DNA of 64,000 nt from Acanthosepion esculentum (taxonomy: Eukaryota; Mollusca; Cephalopoda; Sepiida; Sepiidae), in contig CAXIWW010000817.1 in NCBI GenBank assembly GCA_964036315.1, positions 2,081,501 through 2,145,500 on the forward strand, given 5' to 3'. The notes below the pieces were generated by a model, which worked only from the letters and a program-made list of their open reading frames with translations, ran no database searches and was not told where the DNA came from. Numbering within the stretch: position 1 is the first letter of the stretch; every line of letters begins with the position of its first letter. Below, piece by piece: positions 49,008 through 62,330 of this stretch. Position numbers and translations under genes: made by a program.

Positions 49008-52000
49008 CCCAGTCCCTGAAAGTCCCACGCAGAAGACCCCCCACCCAGGAGACAGTCCCAGAAAGTCCCACGCAGACGACCCCCCACCCAGGATACAGTC
49101 CCAGAAAGTCCCACGCAGACGACCCCCAGTCCCAGAAAGTCACACACAGACGACCCCCACCCAGGTGACAGTCCCAGAAAGTCCCACGCAGACGACAGCC
49201 AGTCCCTGAAAGTCCCACGCAGACGACCCCCCACGAAGGAGACATTCCCAGAAAGTCCCACGCAGAAGACCCCTCACCCAGGAGAATCCAAGAAAGACCC
49301 ACGCAGACGACCCCCAGTCACAGAAAGTCCCATGCAGACGACCCCCCACCAAGGAGACTGTCCCAGTTATCCCACGCAGACAACCTTCCACCCAGGAGAC
49401 AGTCCAAGAAAGTCCCACGCAGACGACCCCCAGTCCCAGAAAGTCCCACGCAGAAGACCACCACCCAGGTGACAGTCCAAGAAAGTACCACGCAGACGAC
49501 ACCCAGTCCCTGAAAGTCCCACGAAGACGACCCCCCACGCAGGAGACCGTCCCATAAAGTTCTACGCAAAAGACCCCCAGTCCCAGAAAGTCCCATGCAG
49601 ACGACCCCCCACCCAGGAGACAGTACCTGATATCCCACGCAGACGACCCCAACCCAGAAGACAGTCCCAGAAAGTCCCACGCAGACGAGCCCCCACCCAG
49701 GAGACAGACCCAGAAAGTCCCACGCAGACGACTCCCAGTCCAAGAAAGTCCCACGCAGACAACACCCAGTCCCACAAAATCCCACGCAGACGACACCGCA
49801 CCCAGGAGACTGTACCAGAAAGACCCATGCAGACGACCCCCAGTCCCAGAAAGTCCCATGCAGACGACACCCCACCCAGGACACACTCCTAGATATCCCA
49901 CGCAGACGACTCCACACCCAGGAGCAAGACAGGAGAGTGTCCCAGCAAGTCCCACGCAGACGACCCCCAATCCCACAAAATCCCACGCAGACGACACCGC
50001 ACGCAGGAGACTGTACCAATAAAACCCATGCAGACAAGCCCCAGTCCCAGAAAGTCCCACGCAGACGACCCCCCACCCAGGAGACAGTCCTAGATATCCC
50101 ACGCAGACGACCCCCAGACAGGAGAGTGTCCCAGCAAGTCCCACGCAGACGACCCCCAATCCCAGAAAGTCCCACGCAGACGACCCCCCACCCAGGAGAC
50201 AGTCCCAGAAAGTCCCAGGCAGACGACCCCCAGACAGGAGAGTGTCCCAGCAAGTCCCACGCAGACGACCCCCAATCCCAGAAAATCCCACGCAGACGAA
50301 CACCCACCCAGGAGACAGTCCCAGAAAGTCCCACGCAGACGACCCCCAGTCCCATAAAGTCCCACGCAGACGACCCCCAATCCCACAAAATCCCACGCAG
50401 ACGACACCGCACGCAGGAGACTGTACCAATAAAACCCATGCAGACAACCCCCAATCCCATAAAGACCCATGCAGACGACACCCCACCCAGGAGACAGTCC
50501 TAGATATCCCACGCAGACGACCCCCCACCCAGGAGACAGTCCCAGAAAGTCCCACGCAGACGACCCCCAGACAGGAGAGTGTCCCAGCAAGTCCCACGCA
50601 GACGACCACCAATCCCAGAAAATCCCACGCAGACGAACACCCACCCAGGAGACAGTCCCAGAAAGTCCCACGCAGACGACCCCCCACCCAGGAGACAGTC
50701 CCAGAAAGTCCCACGCAGACTACCCCCCACCCAGGAGACAGTCCCAGAAAGTCCCACGCAGACGACACCCAGTCCCTGAAAGTCCCACGCAGAAGACCCC
50801 CCACCCAGGAGACAGTCCCAGAAAGTCCCACGCAGACGACCCCCCACCCAGGATACAGTCCCAGAAAGTCCCACGCAGACGACCCCCAGTCCCAGAAAGT
50901 CACACACAGACGACCCCCACCCAGGTGACAGTCCCAGAAAGTCCCACGCAGACGACAGCCAGTCCCTGAAAGTCCCACGCAGACGACCCCCCACGAAGGA
51001 GACATTCCCAGAAAGTCCCACGCAGAAGACCCCTCACCCAGGAGAATCCAAGAAAGACCCACGCAGACGACCCCCAGTCACAGAAAGTCCCATGCAGACG
51101 ACCCCCCACCCAGGAGACTGTCCCAGATATCCCACGCAGACAACCTTCCACCCAGGAGACAGTCCAAGAAAGTCCCACGCAGACGACCCCCAGTCCCAGA
51201 AAGTCCCACGCAGAAGACGACCACCCAGGTGACAGTCCAAGAAAGTACCACGCAGACGACACCCAGTCCCTGAAAGTCCCACGAAGACGACCCCCCACGC
51301 AGGAGACCGTCCCATAAAGTTCTACGCAAAAGACCCCCAGTCCCAGAAAGTCCCATGCAGACGACCCCCCACCCAGGAGACAGTACCTGATATCCCACGC
51401 AGACGACCCCAACCCAGAAGACAGTCCCAGAAAGTCCCACGCAGACGAGCCCCCACCCAGGAGACAGACCCAGAAAGTCCCACGCAGACGACTCCCAGTC
51501 CAAGAAAGTCCCACGCAGACAACACCCAGTCCCACAAAATCCCACGCAGACGACACCGCACCCAGGAGACTGTACCAGAAAGTCCCATGCAGACGACACC
51601 CCACCCAGGACACACTCCTAGATATCCCACGCAGACGACTCCACACCCAGGAGCAAGACAGGAGAGTGTCCCAGCAAGTCCCACGCAGACGACCCCCAAT
51701 CCCACAAAATCCCACGCAGACGACACCGCACGCAGGAGACTGTACCAATAAAACCCATGCAGACAACCCCCAGTCCCAGAAAGTCCCACGCAGACGACCC
51801 CCCACCCAGGAGACAGTCCTAGATATCCCACGCAGACGACCCCCAGACAGGAGAGTGTCCCAGCAAGTCCCACGCAGACGACCCCCAATCCCAGAAAGTC
51901 CCACGCAGACGACCCCCCACCCAGGAGACAGTCCCAGAAAGTCCCAGGCAGACGACCCCCAGACAGGAGAGTGTCCCAGCAAGTCCCACGCAGACGACCC

Positions 52001-52349
52001 CCAATCCCAGAAAATCCCACGCAGACGAACACCCACCCAGGAGACAGTCCCAGAAAGTCCCACGCAGACGACCCCCAGTCCAATAAAGTCCCACGCAGAC
52101 GACCCCCAATCCCACAAAATCCCACGCAGACGACACCGCACGCAGGAGACTGTACCAATAAAACCCATGCAGACAACCCCCAGTCCCATAAAGTCCCATG
52201 CAGACGACACCCCACCCAGGAGACAGTCCTAGATATCCCACGCAGACGACCCCCCACCCAGGAGACAGTCCCAGAAAGTCCCACGCAGACGACCCCCAGA
52301 CAGGAGAGTGTCCCAGCAAGTCCCACGCAGACGACCCCCAATCCCAGAA
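49008..52349 (+). repeat. 1.76-kb tandem duplication in family D, two copies
   Basis: About 49,008-50,620 matches 50,768-52,349. The offset is 1,760 bp up to about 49,820 and 1,729 bp after it, because the second copy lacks one 31-bp unit (AGACCCATGCAGACG type near 49,821-49,851). A few substitutions separate the copies, such as CCCAGTTATCCC versus CCCAGATATCCC and AAGACCACC versus AAGACGACC. Confidence 0.8.
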
Positions 52350-54857
52350 AGTCCCACGCAGACGACCCCCCACCCAGGAGACAGTCCCAGAAAGTCCCAC
52401 GCAGACTACCCTCCACCCACGAGACAATCCCAGAAAGTCCCACGCTGACGACCCCCAGTCCAAGAAAGTCCCACGCAGACGACCCCCAGACAGGAGACAG
52501 TCCCAGAAGATCCCACGCAGACGACACCCACCCAGGAGACAGTCCCAGAAAGTCCCACGCAGACGACCCCCCACCCAGGAGACAGTCCCAGAAAGTCCCA
52601 CGCAGACGACCACCCACCCAGGAGACAGTCCCAGAAAGTCCCACGCAGACGAGCCCCAGTTCCAGAAAGACACACAGACGACCCCCACTCAGGTGATAGT
52701 CCCAGAAAGTCCCACGCAGAATAACCCCCACCCAGGAGGAGCCAAGAAAGACCCACTCAGACGACCCCCAGTCCCAGAAAGTCCCATGCAGACGACCCCC
52801 CACCCAGGAGACTGTCCCAGATATCCCACGCAGACAACCTTCCACCCAGGAGACAGTCCAAGAAAGTCCCACGCAGACGACCCCGACCCAGGAGACAGTC
52901 CCAGAAAGTCCAACGCAGACGACCACACACCCAGGAGGCAGTCACAGAAAGTCCGACGCAGAAGACCCCCAGTCCCAGAAAGTCCCACGCAGACGACCCC
53001 CAGTCCTAGGAAGTCCCATGCAGACGACCCCAGTCAGGAGACAGTCCCAAAAACTCACACGCAGACGACCCCCACCCAGGACACAGTCCCAGAAAGTCCC
53101 AAACAGAGGACACTCACCCAGGAGACACTCCCAGAAAGTCCCACGCAGAAGACCCCCAGTCCAAGATATACCCACGCAGACGACACACAGTCCCAGAAAG
53201 TCCCACGCAGACGACACCCCACCCAGGAGACAGTCCTAGGAAGTCCCACGCAGACGAACCCCAGTCCCAGAAAGTCCCACGCAGACGACCCCCAGTCCCA
53301 CAAAATCCCACGCAGACGGCACCGCACCAAGGAGACTGTACCAGAAATACGCATGCAGACGACCCCCAGTCCCAGAAAGTCCCATGCAGACGACACCCCA
53401 CCCAGGAGACAGGCCTAGATATCCCACGCAGACGACCCCACACCCAGGAGACAGTCCCAGAAAGTCCCACGCAGACGACCCCCAGACAGGAGAGTGTCCC
53501 AGCAAGTCCCACGGAGACGACCCCCAGTCCCAGAAAATCTCACGCAGACGACACCGCACCCAGGAGACTGTCCCAGAAAGACCCACGCAGACGACCCCCA
53601 GTCCCAGAAAGTCCCACGCAGACGAGTCCCCACCCAGGAAACAGTCCAAGAATGTCCCACGAGGACGAGCCCCCACCCAGGAGAGAATCCCAGAATGACC
53701 CACGCAGACGACCCCCAGTCCCATAAAGTCCCACGCAGACGATCCCCAATCCCACAAAATCCCACGCAGACGACACCGCACGCAGGAGACTGTACCAGAA
53801 AGACCCATACAGACAACCCCCAGTCCCAGAAAGTCCCGCGCAGACGACCCCCCACCCAGGAGACTGTCACAGAAAGTCCCACGCATATGACCCCCAAACA
53901 GGAGAGTGTCCCAGCAAGTCCCACGCAGACGGCCCCCAATCCCAGAAAATCCCACGCAGACGAACACCCACCCAGCAGACAGTCCCAGAAAGTCCCACGC
54001 AGACGACCCCCCACCCAGGAGACAGTCCCAGAAAGTCCCACGCAGACTACCCCCCACCCAGGAGAGAGTCCCAGAAAGTCCCACGCAGACGACCCCCAGT
54101 CCCAGAAAGTCCCATGCAGACGACACCCCACCCAGGAGATAGTCCAAAAAAGACCCACGCAGACGACAACACACCCAGGAGACAGTCCCAGAAAGTCCGA
54201 CGCAGACGACCCCCAGTCCCAGAAAGTCCCACGCAGACGACCCCCAGTCCTAGGAACTCCCATGCAGACAACCTTCCACCCAGGAGACAGTCCAAGAAAG
54301 TCCCACTCAGACGACCCCCACCCAGTAGACAGTCCCAGAAAGTCACACGCAGACGACCACACACCCAGGAGACAGTCCCAGAAAGTCCGACGCAGACGAC
54401 CCCCAGTCCCAGAAAGTCCCACGCAGACGACACCAGTCCTAGGAAGTCCCATGCAGACGACCCCAGTCAGGAGACAGTCACAGAAAGTCCCACGCAGACG
54501 ACCCCCACCCAGGAGACAGTCCCAGAAAGTCCCAAACAGACGACACCCACCCAGGAGAAACCTCCCAGAAAGTCCCACGCAGAAGATCCCCAGTCCAAGA
54601 TAGTCCCACGCAGATGTCCTTCAGTCCCAGAAAGTCCCACGCAGACGACCACCACCCAGGAGACAGACCCAGAAAGTCCCACGCAGACGACACCCAGTCC
54701 CTGAAAGTCCCACGCAGACGACCCCCCACGCAGGAGACAGTCCCAGAAAGTCCCACGCAAAAGACCCAAAGTCCCAGAAAGTCCCATGAAGACGACCCCC
54801 CACCCAGGAGACAGTCCTAGATATCCCACGCAGACGACCCCCAGTCCAAGAAAGTCC
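51431..54857 (+). repeat. 3,420-bp higher-order block in family D, copy 1
   Basis: This block contains segment X (51,431-53,257) and segment Y (about 53,221-54,857) and is followed at an offset of 3,420 bp by a second copy. Private variants include GACCTTCCACCCAGG-like units (CAACCTTCCACCCAGGAG), AACCCCCACCCAGGAGGAGC, AGATGTCCTTCAGTCC in Y, and the series of CAGACAGGAGAGTGTCCC units. Confidence 0.82.
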
Positions 54858-57800
54858 CACGCAGACGAGCCCCCACCCAGGAGACAGACCCAGAAAGTCC
54901 CACGCAGACGACTCCCAGTCCAAGAAAGTCCCACGCAGACAACACCCAGTCCCACAAAATCCCACGCAGACGACACCGCACCCAGGAGACTGTACCAGAA
55001 AGTCCCATGCAGACGACACCCCACCCAGGACACACTCCTAGATATCCCACGCAGACGACTCCACACCCAGGAGCAAGACAGGAGAGTGTCCCAGCAAGTC
55101 CCACGCAGACGACCCCCAATCCCACAAAATCCCACGCAGACGACACCGCACGCAGGAGACTGTACCAATAAAACCCATGCAGACAACCCCCAGTCCCAGA
55201 AAGTCCCACGCAGACGACCCCTCACCCAGGAGACAGTCCTAGATATCCCACGCAGACGACCCCCAGACAGGAGAGTGTCCCAGCAAGTCCCACGCAGACG
55301 ACCCCCAATCCCAGAAAGTCCCACGCAGACGACCCCCCACCCAGGAGACAGTCCCAGAAAGTCCCAGGCAGACGACCCCCAGACAGGAGAGTGTCCCAGC
55401 AAGTCCCACGCAGACGACCCCCAATCCCAGAAAATCCCACGCAGACGAACACCCACCCAGGAGACAGTCCCAGAAAGTCCCACGCAGACGAAACCCAGTC
55501 CAATAAAGTCCCACGCAGACGACCCCCAATCCCACAAAATCCCACGCAGACGACACCGCACGCAGGAGACTGTACCAATAAAACCCATGCAGACAACCCC
55601 CAGTCCCATAAAGTCCCATGCAGACGACACCCCACCCAGGAGACAGTCCTAGATATCCCACGCAGACGACCCCCCACCCAGGAGACAGTCCCAGAAAGTC
55701 CCACGCAGACGACCCCCAGACAGGAGAGTGTCCCAGCAAGTCCCACGCAGACGACCCCCAATCCCAGAAAGTCCCACGCAGACGACCCCCCACCCAGGAG
55801 ACAGTCCCAGAAAGTCCCACGCAGACTACCCTCCACCCACGAGACAATCCCAGAAAGTCCCACGCTGACGACCCCCAGTCCAAGAAAGTCCCACGCAGAC
55901 GACCCCCAGACAGGAGACAGTCCCAGAAGATCCCACGCAGACGACACCCACCCAGGAGACAGTCCCAGAAAGTCCCACGCAGACGACCCCCCACCCAGGA
56001 GACAGTCCCAGAAAGTCCCACGCAGACGACCACCCACCCAGGAGACAGTCCCAGAAAGTCCCACGCAGACGAGCCCCAGTTCCAGAAAGACACACAGACG
56101 ACCCCCACTCAGGTGATAGTCCCAGAAAGTCCCACGCAGAATAACCCCCACCCAGGAGGAGCCAAGAAAGACCCACTCAGACGACCCCCAGTCCCAGAAA
56201 GTCCCATGCAGACGACCCCCCACCCAGGAGACTGTCCCAGATATCCCACGCAGACAACCTTCCACCCAGGAGACAGTCCAAGAAAGTCCCACGCAGACGA
56301 CCCCGACCCAGGAGACAGTCCCAGAAAGTCCAACGCAGACGACCACACACCCAGGAGGCAGTCACAGAAAGTCCGACGCAGAAGACCCCCAGTCCCAGAA
56401 AGTCCCACGCAGACGACCCCCAGTCCTAGGAAGTCCCATGCAGACGACCCCAGTCAGGAGACAGTCCCAAAAACTCACACGCAGACGACCCCCACCCAGG
56501 ACACAGTCCCAGAAAGTCCCAAACAGAGGACACTCACCCAGGAGACACTCCCAGAAAGTCCCACGCAGAAGACCCCCAGTCCAAGATATACCCACGCAGA
56601 CGACACACAGTCCCAGAAAGTCCCACGCAGACGACACCCCACCCAGGAGACAGTCCTAGGAAGTCCCACGCAGACGACCCCCAGACAGGAGAGTGTCCCA
56701 GCAAGTCCCACGCAGACGACCCCCAATCCCAGAAAGTCCCACGCAGACGACCCCCCACCCAGGAGACAGTCCCAGAAAGTCCCAGGCAGACGACCCCCAG
56801 ACAGGAGAGTGTCCCAGCAAGTCCCACGCAGACGACCCCCAATCCCAGAAAATCCCACGCAGACGAACACCCACCCAGGAGACAGTCCCAGAAAGTCCCA
56901 CGCAGACGAACCCCAGTCCAATAAAGTCCCACGCAGACGACCCCCAATCCCACAAAATCCCACGCAGACGACACCGCACGCAGGAGACTGTACCAATAAA
57001 ACCCATGCAGACAACCCCCAGTCCCATAAAGTCCCATGCAGACGACACCCCACCCAGGAGACAGTCCTAGATATCCCACGCAGACGACCCCCCACCCAGG
57101 AGACAGTCCCAGAAAGTCCCACGCAGACGACCCCCAGACAGGAGAGTGTCCCAGCAAGTCCCACGCAGACGACCCCCAATCCCAGAAAGTCCCACGCAGA
57201 CGACCCCCCACCCAGGAGACAGTCCCAGAAAGTCCCACGCAGACTACCCTCCACCCACGAGACAATCCCAGAAAGTCCCACGCTGACGACCCCCAGTCCA
57301 AGAAAGTCCCACGCAGACGACCCCCAGACAGGAGACAGTCCCAGAAGATCCCACGCAGACGACACCCACCCAGGAGACAGTCCCAGAAAGTCCCACGCAG
57401 ACGACCCCCCACCCAGGAGACAGTCCCAGAAAGTCCCACGCAGACGACCACCCACCCAGGAGACAGTCCCAGAAAGTCCCACGCAGACGAGCCCCAGTTC
57501 CAGAAAGACACACAGACGACCCCCACTCAGGTGATAGTCCCAGAAAGTCCCACGCAGAATAACCCCCACCCAGGAGGAGCCAAGAAAGACCCACTCAGAC
57601 GACCCCCAGTCCCAGAAAGTCCCATGCAGACGACCCCCCACCCAGGAGACTGTCCCAGATATCCCACGCAGACAACCTTCCACCCAGGAGACAGTCCAAG
57701 AAAGTCCCACGCAGACGACCCCGACCCAGGAGACAGTCCCAGAAAGTCCAACGCAGACGACCACACACCCAGGAGGCAGTCACAGAAAGTCCGACGCAGA

Positions 57801-59695
57801 AGACCCCCAGTCCCAGAAAGTCCCACGCAGACGACCCCCAGTCCTAGGAAGTCCCATGCAGACGACCCCAGTCAGGAGACAGTCCCAAAAACTCACACGC
57901 AGACGACCCCCACCCAGGACACAGTCCCAGAAAGTCCCAAACAGAGGACACTCACCCAGGAGACACTCCCAGAAAGTCCCACGCAGAAGACCCCCAGTCC
58001 AAGATATACCCACGCAGACGACACACAGTCCCAGAAAGTCCCACGCAGACGACACCCCACCCAGGAGACAGTCCTAGGAAGTCCCACGCAGACGAACCCC
58101 AGTCCCAGAAAGTCCCACGCAGACGACCCCCAGTCCCACAAAATCCCACGCAGACGGCACCGCACCAAGGAGACTGTACCAGAAATACGCATGCAGACGA
58201 CCCCCAGTCCCAGAAAGTCCCATGCAGACGACACCCCACCCAGGAGACAGGCCTAGATATCCCACGCAGACGACCCCACACCCAGGAGACAGTCCCAGAA
58301 AGTCCCACGCAGACGACCCCCAGACAGGAGAGTGTCCCAGCAAGTCCCACGGAGACGACCCCCAGTCCCAGAAAATCTCACGCAGACGACACCGCACCCA
58401 GGAGACTGTCCCAGAAAGACCCACGCAGACGACCCCCAGTCCCAGAAAGTCCCACGCAGACGAGTCCCCACCCAGGAAACAGTCCAAGAATGTCCCACGA
58501 GGACGAGCCCCCACCCAGGAGAGAATCCCAGAATGACCCACGCAGACGACCCCCAGTCCCATAAAGTCCCACGCAGACGATCCCCAATCCCACAAAATCC
58601 CACGCAGACGACACCGCACGCAGGAGACTGTACCAGAAAGACCCATACAGACAACCCCCAGTCCCAGAAAGTCCCGCGCAGACGACCCCCCACCCAGGAG
58701 ACTGTCACAGAAAGTCCCACGCATATGACCCCCAAACAGGAGAGTGTCCCAGCAAGTCCCACGCAGACGGCCCCCAATCCCAGAAAATCCCACGCAGACG
58801 AACACCCACCCAGCAGACAGTCCCAGAAAGTCCCACGCAGACGACCCCCCACCCAGGAGACAGTCCCAGAAAGTCCCACGCAGACTACCCCCCACCCAGG
58901 AGAGAGTCCCAGAAAGTCCCACGCAGACGACCCCCAGTCCCAGAAAGTCCCATGCAGACGACACCCCACCCAGGAGATAGTCCAAAAAAGACCCACGCAG
59001 ACGACAACACACCCAGGAGACAGTCCCAGAAAGTCCGACGCAGACGACCCCCAGTCCCAGAAAGTCCCACGCAGACGACCCCCAGTCCTAGGAACTCCCA
59101 TGCAGACAACCTTCCACCCAGGAGACAGTCCAAGAAAGTCCCATTCAGACGACCCCCACCCAGTAGACAGTCCCAGAAAGTCACACGCAGACGACCACAC
59201 ACCCAGGAGACAGTCCCAGAAAGTCCGACGCAGACGACCCCCAGTCCCAGAAAGTCCCACGCAGACGACACCAGTCCTAGGAAGTCCCATGCAGACGACC
59301 CCAGTCAGGAGACAGTCACAGAAAGTCCCACGCAGACGACCCCCACCCAGGAGACAGTCCCAGAAAGTCCCAAACAGACGACACCCACCCAGGAGAAACC
59401 TCCCAGAAAGTCCCACGCAGAAGATCCCCAGTCCAAGATAGTCCCACGCAGATGTCCTTCAGTCCCAGAAAGTCCCACGCAGACGACCACCACCCAGGAG
59501 ACAGACCCAGAAAGTCCCACGCAGACGACACCCAGTCCCTGAAAGTCCCACGCAGACGACCCCCCACGCAGGAGACAGTCCCAGAAAGTCCCACGCAAAA
59601 GACCCAAAGTCCCAGAAAGTCCCATGAAGACGACCCCCCACCCAGGAGACAGTCCTAGATATCCCACGCAGACGACCCCCAGTCCAAGAAAGTCC
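54851..59695 (+). repeat. 3,420-bp higher-order block in family D, copy 2, enlarged by an internal 1,418-bp duplication
   Basis: Segment X is repeated at 54,851-56,677. Its last 1,418 bp (from about 55,250) are then repeated at about 56,665-58,095. Segment Y follows at 58,059-59,695, offset 4,838 bp from copy 1 (3,420 plus 1,418). Differences are few: for example CCCTCACCC at 55,222 versus CCCCCACCC in copy 1, GAAACCCAG near 55,490 versus GACCCCCAG, and CCCATTCAGACG near 59,140 versus CCCACTCAGACG. Confidence 0.82.
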
Positions 59696-62310
59696 AAGGC
59701 AGACGACCCCCAGACAGGAGACAGTCCCAGAAAATCCCACGCAGACGACCCCCACCCTGGAGACAGTCCCAGAAAGTCCCACGCAGACGACCCCCCACCA
59801 GGAGTCAGTACCAGAAAGACCCACGCAGACGACCCCCTGTCTCTGAAAGTCCCAAGCAGACGACTCCCCACCCAGGAGACAGTCCCAGAAAGTCCCACGC
59901 AGACGACCCCCCACCCAAGAGACAGTCCCAGAAAGTCCCACGCAGACGACACCCAGTCCCAGAAAGTGCCACGCAGACGAACCCCACCCAGGAGACTGAC
60001 CCAGAAACTCCCACGCAGACGACACCCAGTCCCTGAAAGTCCAAAGCAGACGACCCCCCCACGCAGGAAACAGTCCCAGAAAGTCCCACGCAGAATAATC
60101 CCCAACCAGGAGACAGTCCCAGAAAGACCCACCCAGACGACCCCAGTCCCAGAAAGTACCACGCAGACGACCCCCAGTCCTAGGTTGTCCCATGTAGACG
60201 ACCCCCACCCAGGAGACAGTCCCAGAAAGTCCCACGCAGACGACCCCATCCCAGGAGACTGTCTCAGAAAGTCCCAAACAGACGACCCCCCACCCAGGAG
60301 ACAGTCGCAGAAGTCCCACGCAGACGACCCCCCACCCAGGAGACAGTCCCAGAAAGTCCCACTCAGACGACCCCCCTACCCAGGAGACTGTCTCAGAAAG
60401 TCCCAAACAGACGACCCCCCACCCAGGAGACAGTCCCAGAAGTCCCACGCAGACGACCCTCCCACCCAGGAGAGAGTCCAAAAGAGACCCACGCAGACGA
60501 CCCCTGAGTCCCAGAAAGTCCCATACAGACGACCCTCCACCCAGGAGTCAGTCACAGAAAGTAACACGCAGACGACCCCCAGTCCCAGAAAGTCCCACGC
60601 AGACGACCACCAGTCCCACAAAGTCCTACGCAGACGACCCCCCACCCAGGAGACAGTCCTAGAAAATCCAACGCAGACGACCCCCCATCCATGTGACAGT
60701 CCAAGAAAGTCCCACGGAGACGACCCACCGTCCCAGAATGTCCCACGCAGACGCCCCCCACCAAATAGACAGTACCAGAAATTCCCACGCAGACGACCGC
60801 TAGTCCCAGAAAGACCCACGCAGACGACCCCCCAAACAGGAGACAGTCCCAGAAAGTCCCACGATGACGACCCCTAGTCCCAGAAAGTCCCACGCAGACG
60901 ACCCCCAACCCATGAGACAGTCCCAGAAAGTCACACGGAGAAGACCCACAGTCCCAGAAAGTCCCACGCAGACGCCCCCCCAACCAAGAAGACAGTCCCA
61001 GAAAGTCCCACTCAGACAAACCCCAGTCCAAGAAAGTCCCACGAAGACGAACCCCAGTCCCAGGAAGTCCCACGCAGAAGACCCCCTGTCCCAGAAAGTC
61101 CTACGCAGACGACCCCAAGTCCCAGAAAATCCCACGCAGAGGACCCTCCACCCAGGAGACAGTCCCAGAAAGTCCCACGCAGACGGCCCCCCACCCAGGA
61201 GTCAGTACCAGAAAGACCCACGCAGACGACCCCCTGTCTCAGAAAGTCCCACGCAGACGACTCACCACCCAGGAGACAGACCCAGATAGTCCCACGCAGA
61301 CAACCCCCCCACCCAGGAGAGAGTCCAAAAAAGACCCACGCAGACGACCGCGAGTCCCAGAAAGTCCCATACAGACGCCCCCCCACCCAGGAGACAGTCC
61401 CAAAAAGTAACACGCAGAAGACCCCCAGTCCCACAAAGTCCTACGCAGACGATCGCCCACCCAGGAGACAGTCCCAGAAAGTCCCACGCAGACGACCCCC
61501 ACCCATGAGACAGTCCCAGAAAGTCCCACGGAGACGACCTACAGTCCCAGAAAGTCCCACGCAGACGCCCCCCACCAAGGAGACAAACCCAGAAATTCCC
61601 ACGCAGACGACCCGTAGTCCCAGAAAGTCCCACGCAGACGACTCCGCACCCAGGAGACAGTCCCAGAAAGTCCCACGCAGACGACCCTCCCACCCAGGAG
61701 ACAGTCCCAGAAAGTCCCACGCAGACAAGCCCAGTCCCAGAAAGTCCCACGCAGACGACCCCCACCCAGGAGACAGTCCCAGAAACTACCACGCAGACGA
61801 CACCCAGTCTCAGAAAGTCCCACGCAGACTACCCCCCACCCAGGAGACAGTCCCAGAACGTCCCACGCAGACGACCCCCCACCCAGGAGAAAGTCCAAAA
61901 AAGATCCATGCAGACGACCCCGAGTCCTAGAAAGTCCCATACAGACGACCCCCCACCCAGGAGACAGTCCCAGAAAGTAACACGCAGAGGACCCCCAGTC
62001 ACAGAAAGTCCCACGCAGACGACCCCCCACCCAGGAGACAGTCCTAGAAAGTCCCACGCAGACGAGCCCAGTCCCAGAAAGTCCCACGCAGACGACCCCC
62101 ACCCAGGAGACAGTCCCAGAAACTCCCAGGCAGACGACACCCAGTCTCAGAAAGTCCCAGGTAGACGACTCCCCACCCAGGAGACAGTCCCAGATAGTCC
62201 CACAGAGACGACACACCACCCAGGAGAGAGTCCAAAAAAGACCCACGCAGACGACCGCGAGTCCCAGAAAGTCCCATACAGACAAAGCCCCACCCAGGTG
62301 ACAGTCCCAG

Positions 62311-62330
62311 AAAGTAAGACGCTGGCTCTT
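62311..62330. other. D/E array junction
   Basis: D reads to CAGTCCCAGAAAGTAA and E is recognisable from CTGGCTCTTTTGT. The bases between (about 62,318-62,322, GACGC) fit either a D remnant or filler. No unique sequence separates the arrays. Confidence 0.65.

Larger units (their letters stand above)
42518..62317 (+). repeat. Family D C-rich minisatellite array, 31-bp and 42/43-bp units
   Basis: Nearly 20 kb of one minisatellite in a single orientation. The short unit (31 bp) reads AGTCCCAGAAAGTCCCACG then CAGACGACCCCC. The long unit (43 bp) adds ACCCAGGAGAC after the C run, and a 42-bp variant has CCCCCAGACAGGAGAGTGTC with CCAGCAAG. Spacings checked: 31 bp at 53,281-53,312, 43 bp at 52,561-52,604, 42 bp at 50,101-50,143. 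The 43-bp consensus has 19 C, 13 A, 9 G and 2 T, a strong strand asymmetry that leaves few stop codons in any frame and explains long spurious open frames on both strands. Recurrent variants include CCCATGCAGACG, GATATCCCACG and CACAAAATCCCACG. No gene or unique sequence seen. Confidence 0.95.

Noticed and set aside
42518..62317. Open frames of up to about 640 codons in family D on both strands
   Set aside because: The units are poor in T, so stops are rare in every frame. Several overlapping frames are open on both strands at once, the peptides only repeat the DNA period, and kilobase duplications copy the same frames. No promoter, splice or domain signal was recognised.
42518..62317. Similarity of D to immunoglobulin switch regions
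   Set aside because: Both are G-rich on one strand and repetitive, but D lacks the AGCT-rich pentamers of switch DNA and no immunoglobulin sequence is nearby.
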